IMG/VR virus record: IMGVR_UViG_3300043548_000109
Span: 1-43,702 of that record
DNA length: 43,702 bases
Reading direction: 5' to 3' (one strand)
Source: a virus
The position numbers were made by a program, and so were the translations under genes. The notes under the pieces were generated by a model, which saw nothing but the letters and a program-made list of their open reading frames with translations, was not told where the DNA came from and made no database searches. Shown here one piece after another: positions 28,322 to 37,554 of the stretch (position 1 is its first letter; each line of letters begins with the position of its first letter).

Positions 28322-29213
28322 AAGCACCTACGGGACCGACCCGACGCCAACTGGATCGTCTGATGCGATCTTGGTGCGCAACTTGGAAGTTACCCCGTTG
28401 CAGGCTGATGTTGTCACCCGCGACCTGATCCGCCCTTATCTGGGCAACAGTGATCAGCTGCTGGCCAACACGCGCGTCGAGCTGACCTTTGAGGTTGAGC
28501 TGGCCGGCTCTGGCACTGCTGGGACTGCTCCTGCCTACGGCCCAGTGCTGAAAGCTTGCGGCCTGTCTGAGACCGTCGTGGCCACCACCAGTGTGACCTA
28601 TGCGCCGGTGAGCGCCAGCTTCAGCAGCTGCACGATCTATTTTCACAACGACGGCATCCGTCACAAGCTGACCGGCTGCCGCGGCAGCTTCAGCTTGAAC
28701 GCTGAGGTAGGCCAGATCCCGGTGATCAGCTTCACCATGACGGGCATTTACAACGCCCCGACTGATGTGGCTCTGCCTACGCCCACCTACGCGAATCAGG
28801 CTGCACCGCTGATCTTTAAGAACGGCAACACGTCGAACTTCTCGATCTTCAGCTACAGCGGCTGCTTGCAGAGCCTGAGCTTTGATGTCGCCAATGAGGT
28901 GATCTACCGCGAGCTGGTGGGCTGCACCAAAGAGGTGCTGATCACCAACCGCGGCCCCAATGGCACAGCTGTGATCGAGGCGCCGACCATCACGGCTAAA
29001 GACTTCTTCACGATCGCTAACGGTTCGAGCACTGGCTCGATCACTTTCCAGCACGGCGCTACCGCTGGCAACATCGTGACGTTCACCGCAGCTCAGTCGG
29101 ACATCGGCAGCCCGTCCTACACCGATCAGGACGGCATTCAAATGCTGAACCTGCCCTACTTGGCCATTCCGTCCAGCTCGGGCAATGATGAGCTGAGCCT
29201 CGCTTTCACCTGA
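28278..29213 (+). CDS. Major tail tube protein
   Basis: 311 residues, beta-rich throughout: 'RKRLILAKTESTYGTDPTP', 'LIRPYLGNSDQLLANTRVE', 'SVTYAPVSASFSSCTIYFH', 'GCRGSFSLNAEVGQIPVIS', 'YSGCLQSLSFDVANEVIYR'. Length, composition and position (after the U-like gene and before G/GT) fit the major tail protein that polymerises into the tube. The '..GSFSL....G..PVISF..TG.Y' stretch is typical of tail-tube proteins. Confidence 0.87.
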   Translation: MPLLSRKRLILAKTESTYGTDPTPTGSSDAILVRNLEVTPLQADVVTRDLIRPYLGNSDQLLANTRVELTFEVELAGSGTAGTAPAYGPVLKACGLSETVVATTSVTYAPVSASFSSCTIYFHNDGIRHKLTGCRGSFSLNAEVGQIPVISFTMTGIYNAPTDVALPTPTYANQAAPLIFKNGNTSNFSIFSYSGCLQSLSFDVANEVIYRELVGCTKEVLITNRGPNGTAVIEAPTITAKDFFTIANGSSTGSITFQHGATAGNIVTFTAAQSDIGSPSYTDQDGIQMLNLPYLAIPSSSGNDELSLAFT

Positions 29214-29225
29214 TAGGAGCCCCGC

Positions 29226-29585
29226 ATGGCGTTTGTTCTCAAACAGTCCGACACCTACACCTGGCCAGTCGCCTTTGACGTTCCTGTCGATGGCGGCCGC
29301 CACGAACGGCAAACATTCGACGGTGAGTTCAAACGCCTACCCCAAAGCAAGGTCGGCCCCATGGTGGCTGAACTACAGCGGCTAGAAGATCTGGGCGATC
29401 TTGATCGGATCACCGAGATAGCAGCTGGCGTATTGGTTGGCTGGTCTGGCATCAGCGACGATGCTGGCAAGGAAATCCCCTTCAGCCAGAAAGCTTTGGA
29501 TCAGCTGCTCGAGGTGCCCTTCCTCGCAGTTGCCGTTCTCAAGGCTTACATGGACAGTCTGAAGGGAGCCAAGAGAAAAAACTGA
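29226..29585 (+). CDS. Tail assembly chaperone, gpG-like
   Basis: 119 residues with an AGGAG before the ATG. A beta-type start ('FDVPVDGGRHERQTFDGEF') is followed by helices ('VGPMVAELQRLEDLGDLDR', 'AVAVLKAYMDSLKGAKRKN'). It matches the short form of the G/GT tail chaperone, which coats the tape measure during tube assembly. The last codons contain the slippery sequence A AAA AAC, and the long form continues in the -1 frame. Confidence 0.88.
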   Translation: MAFVLKQSDTYTWPVAFDVPVDGGRHERQTFDGEFKRLPQSKVGPMVAELQRLEDLGDLDRITEIAAGVLVGWSGISDDAGKEIPFSQKALDQLLEVPFLAVAVLKAYMDSLKGAKRKN

Positions 29586-29902
29586 CAGAGGCCGCTGAGC
29601 ATTGGGCTGGCGGCGGCGTCATCGACGATACGCAGTCCGACGCAGCGGCCTTTGGTTTGGCATTGCCCGAGCAAACAGTTGAACACTTTGAGGTGTGGGA
29701 GGAGAACTGGCCGGCGGTTGAGATGTTCCTGCGATGCCAGACGCAGTGGCGCACCACGATGAACGGGCTGCTGGGCCTCGATTACGGAGCAGTGGCGTGG
29801 CTCCTTAGACTGTATGAAGTGGAAGACCCGCGCGCGCTGCTGGAGGATCTGCAGGTCATGGAAGCAGCGGCACTGATGTTTTTGCAGGAGCGGAGCGGCT
29901 GA
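29226..29902 (+). CDS. Tail assembly chaperone GT fusion made by -1 frameshift
   Basis: The 0 frame ends at 29585, but the -1 frame is open to 29902 with no start codon near the junction. At 29576-29582 lies A AAA AAC, a canonical heptamer for tandem -1 slippage. The long form would have about 225 residues, with 106 added after the shift: 'LTEAAEHWAGGGVIDDTQS', 'EVWEENWPAVEMFLRCQTQ', 'LEDLQVMEAAALMFLQERS'. The T part recruits tube subunits to the tape measure. The gene order (after the tube, before the tape measure) matches lambda G/T exactly. Confidence 0.85.
29576..29582 (+). promoter_or_regulatory. -1 ribosomal frameshift slippery site
   Basis: A AAA AAC, read in the gpG frame as a|AAA|AAC. 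It lies three nucleotides before the gpG stop codon ends. Lambda uses G GGA AAG at the equivalent place; this heptamer is a different but efficient type. Confidence 0.85.
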
Positions 29903-29903
29903 C

Positions 29904-32258
29904 ATGAACCTCGACGCACTGCTGCGGATTAAGGCGGACGTTCAAGGCGAGAACAACATCCGCCGTCTCGGCAACTCGATGCAAGGCCTGCAGGGGCAGG
30001 TCAAGAACGCCGCCGACCGCTTCTCAAGCTTGAAAGGTGCTGTAGCCGGTTTTGGCGCAGCGATTGCAGGCAGTGCGATCGTTGGCGGATTGTCGGCAAT
30101 CGTCAAGAAATCGATCGATGCTGGCGATGAGCTGTTCAACCTGCAGGCAAAAACAGGTGTTGCCGCCAATGCGCTGATCGGTATCGGTAACGCGGCCAAG
30201 CTGGCCGACGTGGACATGGCGACCCTCGGCAAGGGTTTGACCAAGCTCAACATCAACCTGGTAAGGGCTGCAGAAGGCAACGACGATCTTGCGCGCAAGT
30301 TCCAAGCGCTAGGCGTCAACGTCAAAGACGCAAACGGCCAAGTGGTGCCGGCCGATCAAGCGCTAAAGCAAATTGCCGATCGATTTGCTGACATGCCTGA
30401 CGGCGCGCAAAAGGCTGCAGCTGCCATAGCGCTATTTGGCAAAGCTGGCGCTGATCTGATTCCGTTGCTCAACGAAGGAGCAGCAGCGATGGATGAGTTC
30501 ACCTACAAGGTGAGCGACGACTTTGCGGCTCGCTCGGATCTGTTTAATGACACGATTGCCGAGCTTGGCATCAAAACGCAGGGTTTCGGCCTTGAGCTAA
30601 CTGATGCACTGCTGCCAGCGTTGCAGTCGATCCTTGAGGTGTTTGGCGAGCTGTTCGACACCAAGCAGGATTGGACGGCGCTTTTTGACGTGATCAAGGT
30701 TGGTGTGCGCAGCCTTGCCACGGTGTTGCTGGCAATGGTCAAGCTGGTCGATGAGGCTGTGCGGGTGATTGGTAGCTTTGCCAAGCGCGCACAGCTGGTA
30801 TTTGCGGGCGATTTTGCTGGCGCCAGAGCTGAAGCTGATCGCTTTGGCAGCGACTTCATGCAACGCTTTCAAACCAGCGTTGATCAGTTCCAACGGCTTT
30901 GGACTGACTCAGCCTCGCCTGGCACGGGGATGCGCCGCGGCGGCCGCAACATGGCGCTGGACACAAGCGCTGCCGATCGTGAGCGTGACGCAGCAGCTCG
31001 CAAAGCAGCAGCAGAGGCTAAGCGCGCAGCCAGTGAGCAGGAGCGGCTCGAACAGCGGCGCTATGACCTTGGCCAGCAAGCGCTCGACCTGCAAGAGGAT
31101 CTACGCCGCAAGATTGAGGACGTGAACGCTGCCTATGCAGGCGTTGGACTAACCCCTACGCAAGATCTGCAGCAACAACGCAACGATGCGATCACAGAAA
31201 ACAGCCGGCAGGTAGATGACCTAACTCGCAAGGTGATTCAGCTGGTGCGCGACGTGAGCGCAGCTGGCGGGCAAATTGATGTGAAGCCCTTTGAAAAGCT
31301 GATCAACACGCTGTCAGCCGACAACGTGGCATTGGCTGACAAGGCGTTTACCCAAGGTCTGATCGACCTGCTGCCAGCCTTGCAGGAGTACGACGACAAG
31401 ATCGCGGAGGTGGTCCGCGGCAAGGTGCAATTAACCGAGCTTGAGAGGCTTAATGCGCAGATCAGCCAGCTGCAACTCGACATCCTTGCTCAAAACAACC
31501 CGGTGTTGGCTCAGCAAATTGCACTGCTGCGTGAGCGAGCGGGCGCGTTAGATGCTGCAACCAAGAAGCAAGAAGACAACAGCAAGAGCTTTGGCACGCA
31601 GTTCCGCGACACCTTCAAGCAGGCTTATGATTCGGCCACCAACCTTGGGGCCAACCTTGCAAACATTGCCAGCAACGGCATCGATGGTCTGACGAACGCC
31701 ATCGTGGAATTTGCCTCGACCGGCAAGGCGGCTTTTAAGGAGTTTGCCGCATCGGTGCTGAAAGATCTCGGCGCAATGCTGATTAAGTTCTCGATCTTCA
31801 AGGCTGTCGGCGCCATCTTCCCTGGTCTCAAACTCGGCGGCGCCTTTGCCAATGGCGGCGTCATGACGGCAAGCGGCCCGGCACCGCTCAAGCGCTACAG
31901 CCAGGGCGGTATCGCCAACCGACCGCAGCTGGCGCTCTACGGCGAGGGCAGCAAGCCTGAGGCCTACGTGCCGCTGCCCGATGGCCGCCGCATCCCCGTG
32001 GCGCTGCAGGGGCAGGACAAGATGCGCGAGGCCATGGGTGCCGGGCCGACGCAGGGCATGGGTTCCCCGGTGCTGAACATGAGCTTCCAGAGCACCAACA
32101 TCGGCGGCGTCGAATACGTGAGCCGCGACCAGCTTGAGGCCGCCATGGCCGAAACCCGGCGCGCTGCATCGAAGGAGGGCGCAAAACGTGGCATGACCAT
32201 GACGCTCGATAAACTGCAGCAGAGCCCGTCCACCCGAACCCGTGTGGGGCTGCGCTGA
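29904..32258 (+). CDS. Tape measure protein
   Basis: 784 residues, helical throughout with an N-terminal 'LRIKADVQGENNIRRLGNS' and a hydrophobic stretch 'GAVAGFGAAIAGSAIVGGL'. Long coiled-coil regions run about 350-560 ('REDAAARKAAAEAKRAASE'-type). A C-terminal part has 'FKEFAASVLKDLGAMLIKF', 'GGAFANGGVMTASGPAPLK' and 'EAYVPLPDGRRIPVAL', the usual tape-measure end. Its length sets tail length; by the usual 1.5 A per residue rule the tail would be about 110-120 nm. The start lies one base after the GT stop. Confidence 0.9.
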   Translation: MNLDALLRIKADVQGENNIRRLGNSMQGLQGQVKNAADRFSSLKGAVAGFGAAIAGSAIVGGLSAIVKKSIDAGDELFNLQAKTGVAANALIGIGNAAKLADVDMATLGKGLTKLNINLVRAAEGNDDLARKFQALGVNVKDANGQVVPADQALKQIADRFADMPDGAQKAAAAIALFGKAGADLIPLLNEGAAAMDEFTYKVSDDFAARSDLFNDTIAELGIKTQGFGLELTDALLPALQSILEVFGELFDTKQDWTALFDVIKVGVRSLATVLLAMVKLVDEAVRVIGSFAKRAQLVFAGDFAGARAEADRFGSDFMQRFQTSVDQFQRLWTDSASPGTGMRRGGRNMALDTSAADRERDAAARKAAAEAKRAASEQERLEQRRYDLGQQALDLQEDLRRKIEDVNAAYAGVGLTPTQDLQQQRNDAITENSRQVDDLTRKVIQLVRDVSAAGGQIDVKPFEKLINTLSADNVALADKAFTQGLIDLLPALQEYDDKIAEVVRGKVQLTELERLNAQISQLQLDILAQNNPVLAQQIALLRERAGALDAATKKQEDNSKSFGTQFRDTFKQAYDSATNLGANLANIASNGIDGLTNAIVEFASTGKAAFKEFAASVLKDLGAMLIKFSIFKAVGAIFPGLKLGGAFANGGVMTASGPAPLKRYSQGGIANRPQLALYGEGSKPEAYVPLPDGRRIPVALQGQDKMREAMGAGPTQGMGSPVLNMSFQSTNIGGVEYVSRDQLEAAMAETRRAASKEGAKRGMTMTLDKLQQSPSTRTRVGLR

Positions 32259-32647
32259 TGGCTGAGCAGTTCCCTGGGATCAAGCCGACCACCCGAGCCT
32301 TCAAGCTCGGCAGCTTCCCGGTGAAGACCTACCGGGCGCTGTCGGGTGCGACCGTGAAACGCGCCTTCGGCAACCGCGCCAGCGGCTACGAGCTGCAGCT
32401 CGGCTTCGACAACATTTCCGACGCCACCACTGAGCAGCTGCTGGCGCACTACAACGCCTCCAGCGGCGGCTTTGATCGCTTCACGCTGCCGGCTGACCTG
32501 TTCGCCGGCATGACCACCACGCTGCGCGGCTACATCCAGGCACCGACCAGCATCCGCTGGGAGTATGCCGGGCCGCCTGAGGTGCAATCGGTCTACACCG
32601 GCCGCAGCCGTGTCTCGATCACCCTCATCGGCGAGCTCGACTTCTGA
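32258..32647 (+). CDS. Minor tail protein, gpM position
   Basis: 129 residues, beta-rich ('PTTRAFKLGSFPVKTYRAL', 'YELQLGFDNISDATTEQLL', 'IRWEYAGPPEVQSVYTGRS') and ending 'VSITLIGELDF'. It is the first of four small tail-tip genes after the tape measure and starts one base into that gene's stop. The lambda M slot and general fold type fit a distal-tail/tip assembly protein; sequence identity is not recognisable by eye. Confidence 0.65.
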   Translation: MAEQFPGIKPTTRAFKLGSFPVKTYRALSGATVKRAFGNRASGYELQLGFDNISDATTEQLLAHYNASSGGFDRFTLPADLFAGMTTTLRGYIQAPTSIRWEYAGPPEVQSVYTGRSRVSITLIGELDF

Positions 32648-33111
32648 TGACCGAGATCCGCATCTGTCAGTTCTTCAAGCTGCAGACCACCGATGGGGTC
32701 ACGCACCGCTACCAGAACTACTTCGTGGGGCAGAACGCCAGCCTGCAGAGCGAAAGCTACGCCTTCGCGCCATTTCGCGCCGAGGGTGCGCTGGCCACGC
32801 TGAACGGCGAGAACGCGCAGCTGCAGGTGCTGTTCCCCCATGTGGACTTCGCGCTGGTGCTGGTGGAGCGCGGCAACGGCAACCGGCTCAGCGAGCTGAC
32901 CCTGACAACCGCCTGGCTGAACGCTGCCGGCGCGATCACCAACACCGCCACCGACTACTACATCGGCCTCGGCGCCAGCTTCAGCGAGACCACCATCGAG
33001 CTGCGCTTCCGCTCGGCGATCGACAGCGTGGGCTCAAGCTTTCCCGGCCGCAGCTTCACCCGCGACCTGGTGGGACCGCTGCCGCTCAACTCGGAGCTCT
33101 ACCTGCGATGA
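32647..33111 (+). CDS. Minor tail protein, gpL position
   Basis: 154 residues, beta-rich: 'ICQFFKLQTTDGVTHRYQN', 'ALATLNGENAQLQVLFPHV', 'FALVLVERGNGNRLSELTL', 'YYIGLGASFSETTIELRFR', ending 'LPLNSELYLR'. It overlaps the previous stop by one base and the K-like gene by ATGA. Lambda L is a tip protein with an iron-sulfur cluster. The Cys pattern for that is not seen here (only Cys7), so the analogy is positional. Confidence 0.6.
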   Translation: MTEIRICQFFKLQTTDGVTHRYQNYFVGQNASLQSESYAFAPFRAEGALATLNGENAQLQVLFPHVDFALVLVERGNGNRLSELTLTTAWLNAAGAITNTATDYYIGLGASFSETTIELRFRSAIDSVGSSFPGRSFTRDLVGPLPLNSELYLR

Positions 33112-33485
33112 ATGACCTGGTGGGACTCGGCTACGGCTGGGGTCACCGGCCGGGCGATGGCAGCGGGCTCACCGACTGCTTCCAGCTGGCGTGCGAGGTG
33201 CGCGATCGCCTCGGGCTCACCAGCTACCGCGAGCGCTTCGAGTGGGTCTACAGCGACTGGAACGAAGAAACCTTCCCGCGCTCCATGATCGTGCGCTGGG
33301 TGCTCGAGCACGGCAGCCCGCTGAAGCGCCCGCAGCGCGGCGCGGTGGCACTGCTACCGGCTGGTGGCGGCACCGCACTCGGCACCTGCCTCGGCCGCGC
33401 GCTGCTGTTCATCGGACCGGGGCAGAATGTGGTTCAGGCGCCGCTGACTGATGGCGTGGCGCGCTACTTCTGGATGGATCGATGA
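33108..33485 (+). CDS. NlpC/P60-like tail protein, gpK position
   Basis: 125 residues from the ATG at 33108. 'GWGHRPGDGSGLTDCFQLA' resembles the NlpC/P60 'DC' motif with nucleophile Cys24. In the region where a catalytic His would be expected ('HVG' type), this protein has 'TALGTCLGRALLFIGPGQN' with no His. It may therefore be an inactive structural form or use another residue. Lambda K has the equivalent place in tip assembly. Confidence 0.65.
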   Translation: MNDLVGLGYGWGHRPGDGSGLTDCFQLACEVRDRLGLTSYRERFEWVYSDWNEETFPRSMIVRWVLEHGSPLKRPQRGAVALLPAGGGTALGTCLGRALLFIGPGQNVVQAPLTDGVARYFWMDR

Positions 33486-36400
33486 CGCGCAAGCTGCTGC
33501 CCTACGAGCACGAGCTCATCCAGATCCTCAAGGTCTCAGAAGACGAATACCTCGAGTTTCTGGCGGTGCAGCACGACTTCACGCGATCGCGTGAGGAGAA
33601 GCTGCAGGAACTGCGCGCTGAGCCGATCTCGATCATCCTCGCGGTGGTCGGCATCATCCTGCAGGCGGTCAGCTACCTGCTCGCTCCGAAGCCGGAGATG
33701 GAGCAGAAGAACCAGCGGCAGCGCCGTGATCAGGTGTTCGCCCCGCGGTTTGGTTTCAACTCACAGCAGGAGCTGGCGAAGTACGGCGACCCGGTGAACC
33801 TCGTCTACTGCAACGTGGACGACAACCCGACCGGTGGCGTGCGCGTGGCGAGCTCGCTGGTGTGGTCCGCTGTCCACAGCGAGGGCTCCAGCCAGTTCAT
33901 GCAGATGCTGGTGGTGATCGGCGCCTCCGATATTCAGCGCATTGGCACTGGTCGGATCGCGTTTGGCCAGACCCCGATCCGTCAGCTGGCAGCGGGCAAG
34001 ACCTGGGCGTATTTCGGCGCCAACCGGCCGCTGCAGTTCTCCGACCTGATCCGCGGTGATGACAGCGACCCGACGCGCATCGGCGAGGCCGCCAGCAGCA
34101 TTGCCTACCGGCCAACACTGATCGGCGACAACCATCAGGACGGCTTCAGCCAGGCCTTCTCGCCGAGCACCATGACGCGGTTCGGTGTCTACGCGCCGAT
34201 CCCGATCAACGTGGTCTACATCGACCGCGATGAGGACGGCCGGGAGCAGGATGCACCGCTCGGCATTGAGATCGACGGATTGCAAGGTTACTGGCCGCTC
34301 AACGTGCTGAACGACGCGCGTCCGGTGGTGCCTGTCGGTGAGCGCATGACGCTGATCTTCCGGCAGATCGGATCCGGCGGCAGCGACACTGCACGCGCCG
34401 CCAAGGAGCTGCGCCGCACGCTGTCCAGCTACATCGATGCGGCCAGCACCTACAAGCTCGGCAGCGCAAAGTTCCGCGTGGCAGCACCGATCAAGAACGT
34501 GGAGCTGGAAGACGGCGCCATGCGCGTCTCCATGGAGTGCATCGAGGCCGGCATCTGTCCGATCGAGGACTACAACACCGAGGACTTCAAAAAGAACGGC
34601 CGCGAAGCACAACGCGAGATCGTCGTGCTGGAGGGCGAACTGACTGCTCTCAACGATCAGCTGCTGCGCAATGAGCCGATCCTGCTGCCGGGCACCAGCG
34701 GCATCCAGCAGCGCCTGCAGGAGATCCAGAGCCTCAAGGATCTCATCGATGACCTCACAGACCGGAAGTGGACGACGCAGGAGCTCGACTATCTGCTCGA
34801 CAATGCGGAGCTGTTCGACGATCGCGTGCGCGAGTTTGCCGCGCGTGTGGACAACCTCCGCGACCGCCGCAAGACGCTGCGCGACCTGATTGAGGATGAG
34901 CTCGACAAGCCGAGCGCACAGCGCAATCGCACCCGCATCGCGCAATGGCGCAGCGAACTGGGCGACACGAACCGGCGGCTGAAGAAAGAACAGGCGCGCC
35001 TCGGCAAGGCGTTTGAGCAGTACGGCTTTGCCGATGGCGTCATCCCCGGCCGCGGCAAGACGCTGAAGCAGGAGAAGCGCTGGCTGAACAACCGCGAGCG
35101 TGAGCTCAACTACGAGATCTCGCAGATCACCGCGAACGCCAACAACCTCGATCTGCCTGCCATGGCAGCGCGTGACGCCAGCCTGCGCAGCCAGATTGCA
35201 ACCAAGCAATCGCGGATCGACTACCTCACCCGCTACCTCGAGAACCCGAACAGCTGGAACGACTATTTCAACACCAAGTGCCTGGTGAAGATGGAGGAGG
35301 CCGGCTACGAGACGATCACTGAGTGCCGCGTGGTGGATTTCGCGCTGAAGGCCAAGGTCTTCAAGCGCATCCAGGGCCGTGCCCCGAAGTACGGCAAGGA
35401 GAAGGTTGAGCGGTTCCGCGACAGCGACAACGGCACCAAGGTGCGCGCAGCCTTCTTCTGGCTGCGCTACCGCCGCACCGGCGCAGAGTGGAGCCGGCTG
35501 CCCTACATCTTCGCTGTGCGCCGCGGCGCCGACGTGGACAACTTCATGTCGCTCAAGTTCGTGGCCGGCGACAACATCGGCAACTGGCAGTTCCGCTTCG
35601 ATCCGATCGCCGAGCCAGCCGCCGAGATGCAGTTCCACGGCTTCGCTGACTTCGCCTACATCGAGAACAGCGGCGACGTGCAGATCATCCCCGGACCTGC
35701 TGGCGGCCAGTTCACCTTCCTTGGCAGCATCCGCTCACGGCAAGGTCTGAAGCCACCGATCAACGTCAACCCCTACGAGGTGGACGAATGGGGGCTGTTC
35801 TCCATGCGCTCCGACACGCAGACCAGCTTCAGCTTTGAAGGTGGTCCCGAGTTCTCGATCAGCGCCGTGACCGAGCAGCGCATCGAGGCCTTCAGCAACT
35901 ACCCCAACCTCTACAGCGGCCTGACGCTGCTCGGCTTCAATGCCTACAGCGGCCAAGGCATCCAGGACCTGCGCTCGCTGTCGGTGTTCACGCTGGAGGG
36001 CAAGAAGCTGCGCCGCCTGCGGGATGACGGCACCTACCCCGCGCAGCCGGATGGCTCCAGCAGCTACGCGCCCGATATCTTCCTCGACACGATCCTCGAC
36101 GGCGAGAACGGCATTGGCCGCTTCGCCAAGATCGGCGGCGTCGATCTGCAGGCACTGGCGCTGGCAAAGCGCTTCTGCCGTCAGAACCAGCTGTTCATGG
36201 ATGGCGTGATCGCTGAGCAGGTGCCTTGGCGGCAGTTCTGGGCGGACGTGGCACCGTTCTCGTTGCTTGAGCTTGGCCGGGTCGGTGGCCGCGAAACGCT
36301 GGTGCCGGCCGTTCCCTGCGATGACGCCGGCAACATCACCCGGCAGGTCACCATCTCGGCGCTGTTCAACCAAGGCAACATCCTTGAGGACAGCTATCGC

Positions 36401-37078
36401 GAGGAGTTCCTCGATTTCGGCAGCAGTGTGCAGGATCTGATCGCCTCGGTGATCTACCGCGACACCGAAATTGATGGCGTCTTCCCGCGAAACCGCAGCG
36501 TGGAGGTGAGCCGCGCCGATGCGCTTGAGGCCAACAGCGTGCGGCAGACCTTTGACCTCTCCCAGTACGTCACCAACCGCAGCCAGGCGATCCTGTTCGG
36601 CAAGCTGCTGTGCAACCAGCGGCGCCACATCCGCCGCGCGATCGAGTTCTCCACCTTCCCCACCGACAGCGTGCTGGAGCCCGGCAGCTACATCTACGTG
36701 GCGATCGGCGAGAACCAGTGGGATCAGGTGAGCACCGGCGTGGTGGAAGCCGGCGGTGTGCTCAATACGCCGATCGGGCAGGTGCCGAACGGCAGCGGCC
36801 TGAAGGCGCTGGTCTACCAGTCCGGCAGTGCGGTGGTGACCGTGGACAGCGTGACCGTCACCAACGGCACCGCCGCAGCACTGGCGCCTTATGTCGGTCG
36901 CCTGTTCGTGCTCGGCACCTCGATCACCCGCAAGCGGGTGTTCCGAGTAACTGAGGTGCAAATGGATGAAGACGGGCAGGTTTCGGTGAAGGCCATCGAA
37001 CATCCGTGCGTGCAATCCGGCGCAGAGACCTTGAGCCTGATCGCATCCTTCGCGGATAGTGGCTTCACCATTCGCTAG
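33482..37078 (+). CDS. Tip attachment / central fibre protein, gpJ-like
   Basis: 1,198 residues. The N-terminus has a hydrophobic segment ('ISIILAVVGIILQAVSYLL', 49-67) as in lambda gpI. A gpJ-like front then follows ('FGFNSQQELAKYGDPVNLV', 'GGVRVASSLVWSAVHSEG', 'PIPINVVYIDRDEDG'). Residues about 370-590 are a long, highly charged helical insertion ('LEGELTALNDQLLRNEPIL', 'RRLKKEQARLGKAFEQYGF'). The C-terminal half returns to the J type ('LFMDGVIAEQVPWRQFWAD', 'SQYVTNRSQAILFGKLL'). It probably forms the tail tip and first receptor contact. The helical insertion may give a coiled-coil stalk. Confidence 0.85.
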   Translation: MTRKLLPYEHELIQILKVSEDEYLEFLAVQHDFTRSREEKLQELRAEPISIILAVVGIILQAVSYLLAPKPEMEQKNQRQRRDQVFAPRFGFNSQQELAKYGDPVNLVYCNVDDNPTGGVRVASSLVWSAVHSEGSSQFMQMLVVIGASDIQRIGTGRIAFGQTPIRQLAAGKTWAYFGANRPLQFSDLIRGDDSDPTRIGEAASSIAYRPTLIGDNHQDGFSQAFSPSTMTRFGVYAPIPINVVYIDRDEDGREQDAPLGIEIDGLQGYWPLNVLNDARPVVPVGERMTLIFRQIGSGGSDTARAAKELRRTLSSYIDAASTYKLGSAKFRVAAPIKNVELEDGAMRVSMECIEAGICPIEDYNTEDFKKNGREAQREIVVLEGELTALNDQLLRNEPILLPGTSGIQQRLQEIQSLKDLIDDLTDRKWTTQELDYLLDNAELFDDRVREFAARVDNLRDRRKTLRDLIEDELDKPSAQRNRTRIAQWRSELGDTNRRLKKEQARLGKAFEQYGFADGVIPGRGKTLKQEKRWLNNRERELNYEISQITANANNLDLPAMAARDASLRSQIATKQSRIDYLTRYLENPNSWNDYFNTKCLVKMEEAGYETITECRVVDFALKAKVFKRIQGRAPKYGKEKVERFRDSDNGTKVRAAFFWLRYRRTGAEWSRLPYIFAVRRGADVDNFMSLKFVAGDNIGNWQFRFDPIAEPAAEMQFHGFADFAYIENSGDVQIIPGPAGGQFTFLGSIRSRQGLKPPINVNPYEVDEWGLFSMRSDTQTSFSFEGGPEFSISAVTEQRIEAFSNYPNLYSGLTLLGFNAYSGQGIQDLRSLSVFTLEGKKLRRLRDDGTYPAQPDGSSSYAPDIFLDTILDGENGIGRFAKIGGVDLQALALAKRFCRQNQLFMDGVIAEQVPWRQFWADVAPFSLLELGRVGGRETLVPAVPCDDAGNITRQVTISALFNQGNILEDSYREEFLDFGSSVQDLIASVIYRDTEIDGVFPRNRSVEVSRADALEANSVRQTFDLSQYVTNRSQAILFGKLLCNQRRHIRRAIEFSTFPTDSVLEPGSYIYVAIGENQWDQVSTGVVEAGGVLNTPIGQVPNGSGLKALVYQSGSAVVTVDSVTVTNGTAAALAPYVGRLFVLGTSITRKRVFRVTEVQMDEDGQVSVKAIEHPCVQSGAETLSLIASFADSGFTIR

Positions 37079-37104
37079 CCTGATTTCAGACTGGGCCGCC
37101 GTTC

Positions 37105-37554
37105 ATGGGCTTCTACACAGGCCGCACGGGCAAGCTGGAGTTCTGGGACGGCGCGGCCTACAAACCCGTGGCGAAGATCCGTGACTGGTCAGTGGAGACC
37201 AGCGTGGAGCTGCTGAGCACCACCGCGATCGACAGCACCGCCGCAACCTTCACGCCTGGCCTGAAGTCGGCCAGCGGTTCGGCCACGCTGCTCTACTACC
37301 GCCTCGAGGCCGGCGAGTCGGCCACGCTGGCGCAGTTCACCGCACTGCTCGGCAAGGTGCAGAAGGTGGGCGCCGTCACCGAAACCGATCGCGTGAAACT
37401 GCGCCTGCGTGTCAGCGATGACGCAGCCGATGATCTGGAGTTCTTCGCCTACGTCACCTCCGCGCAGGTTGGCGTCAGCACCGGCGAGCTGGTGACCGTG
37501 CCGATTCAGTTCTCGGTCGATGGCGACTTCCTCGCTGGCGGCGTGATCGCATGA
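37105..37554 (+). CDS. Tail-tube-fold protein downstream of J
   Basis: 149 residues. 'KLEFWDGAAYKPVAKIRDW' and 'SVETSVELLSTTAIDSTAA' lead into 'FTPGLKSASGSATLLYYRL', which is the layout of single-domain tail-tube proteins. The end is 'GELVTVPIQFSVDGDFLAG'. It is a second tube-type protein besides 28278-29213 and lies between the tip and fibre genes, so it is more likely a tip/fibre adaptor than a tube subunit. That is inference. Confidence 0.6.
   Translation: MGFYTGRTGKLEFWDGAAYKPVAKIRDWSVETSVELLSTTAIDSTAATFTPGLKSASGSATLLYYRLEAGESATLAQFTALLGKVQKVGAVTETDRVKLRLRVSDDAADDLEFFAYVTSAQVGVSTGELVTVPIQFSVDGDFLAGGVIA

Noticed and set aside
33761-35638. 625-codon minus-strand frame opposite the J-like gene
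   Set aside because: Antisense of a well-supported tail gene; no motif and an implausible Val/Leu/Ala/His-rich composition.
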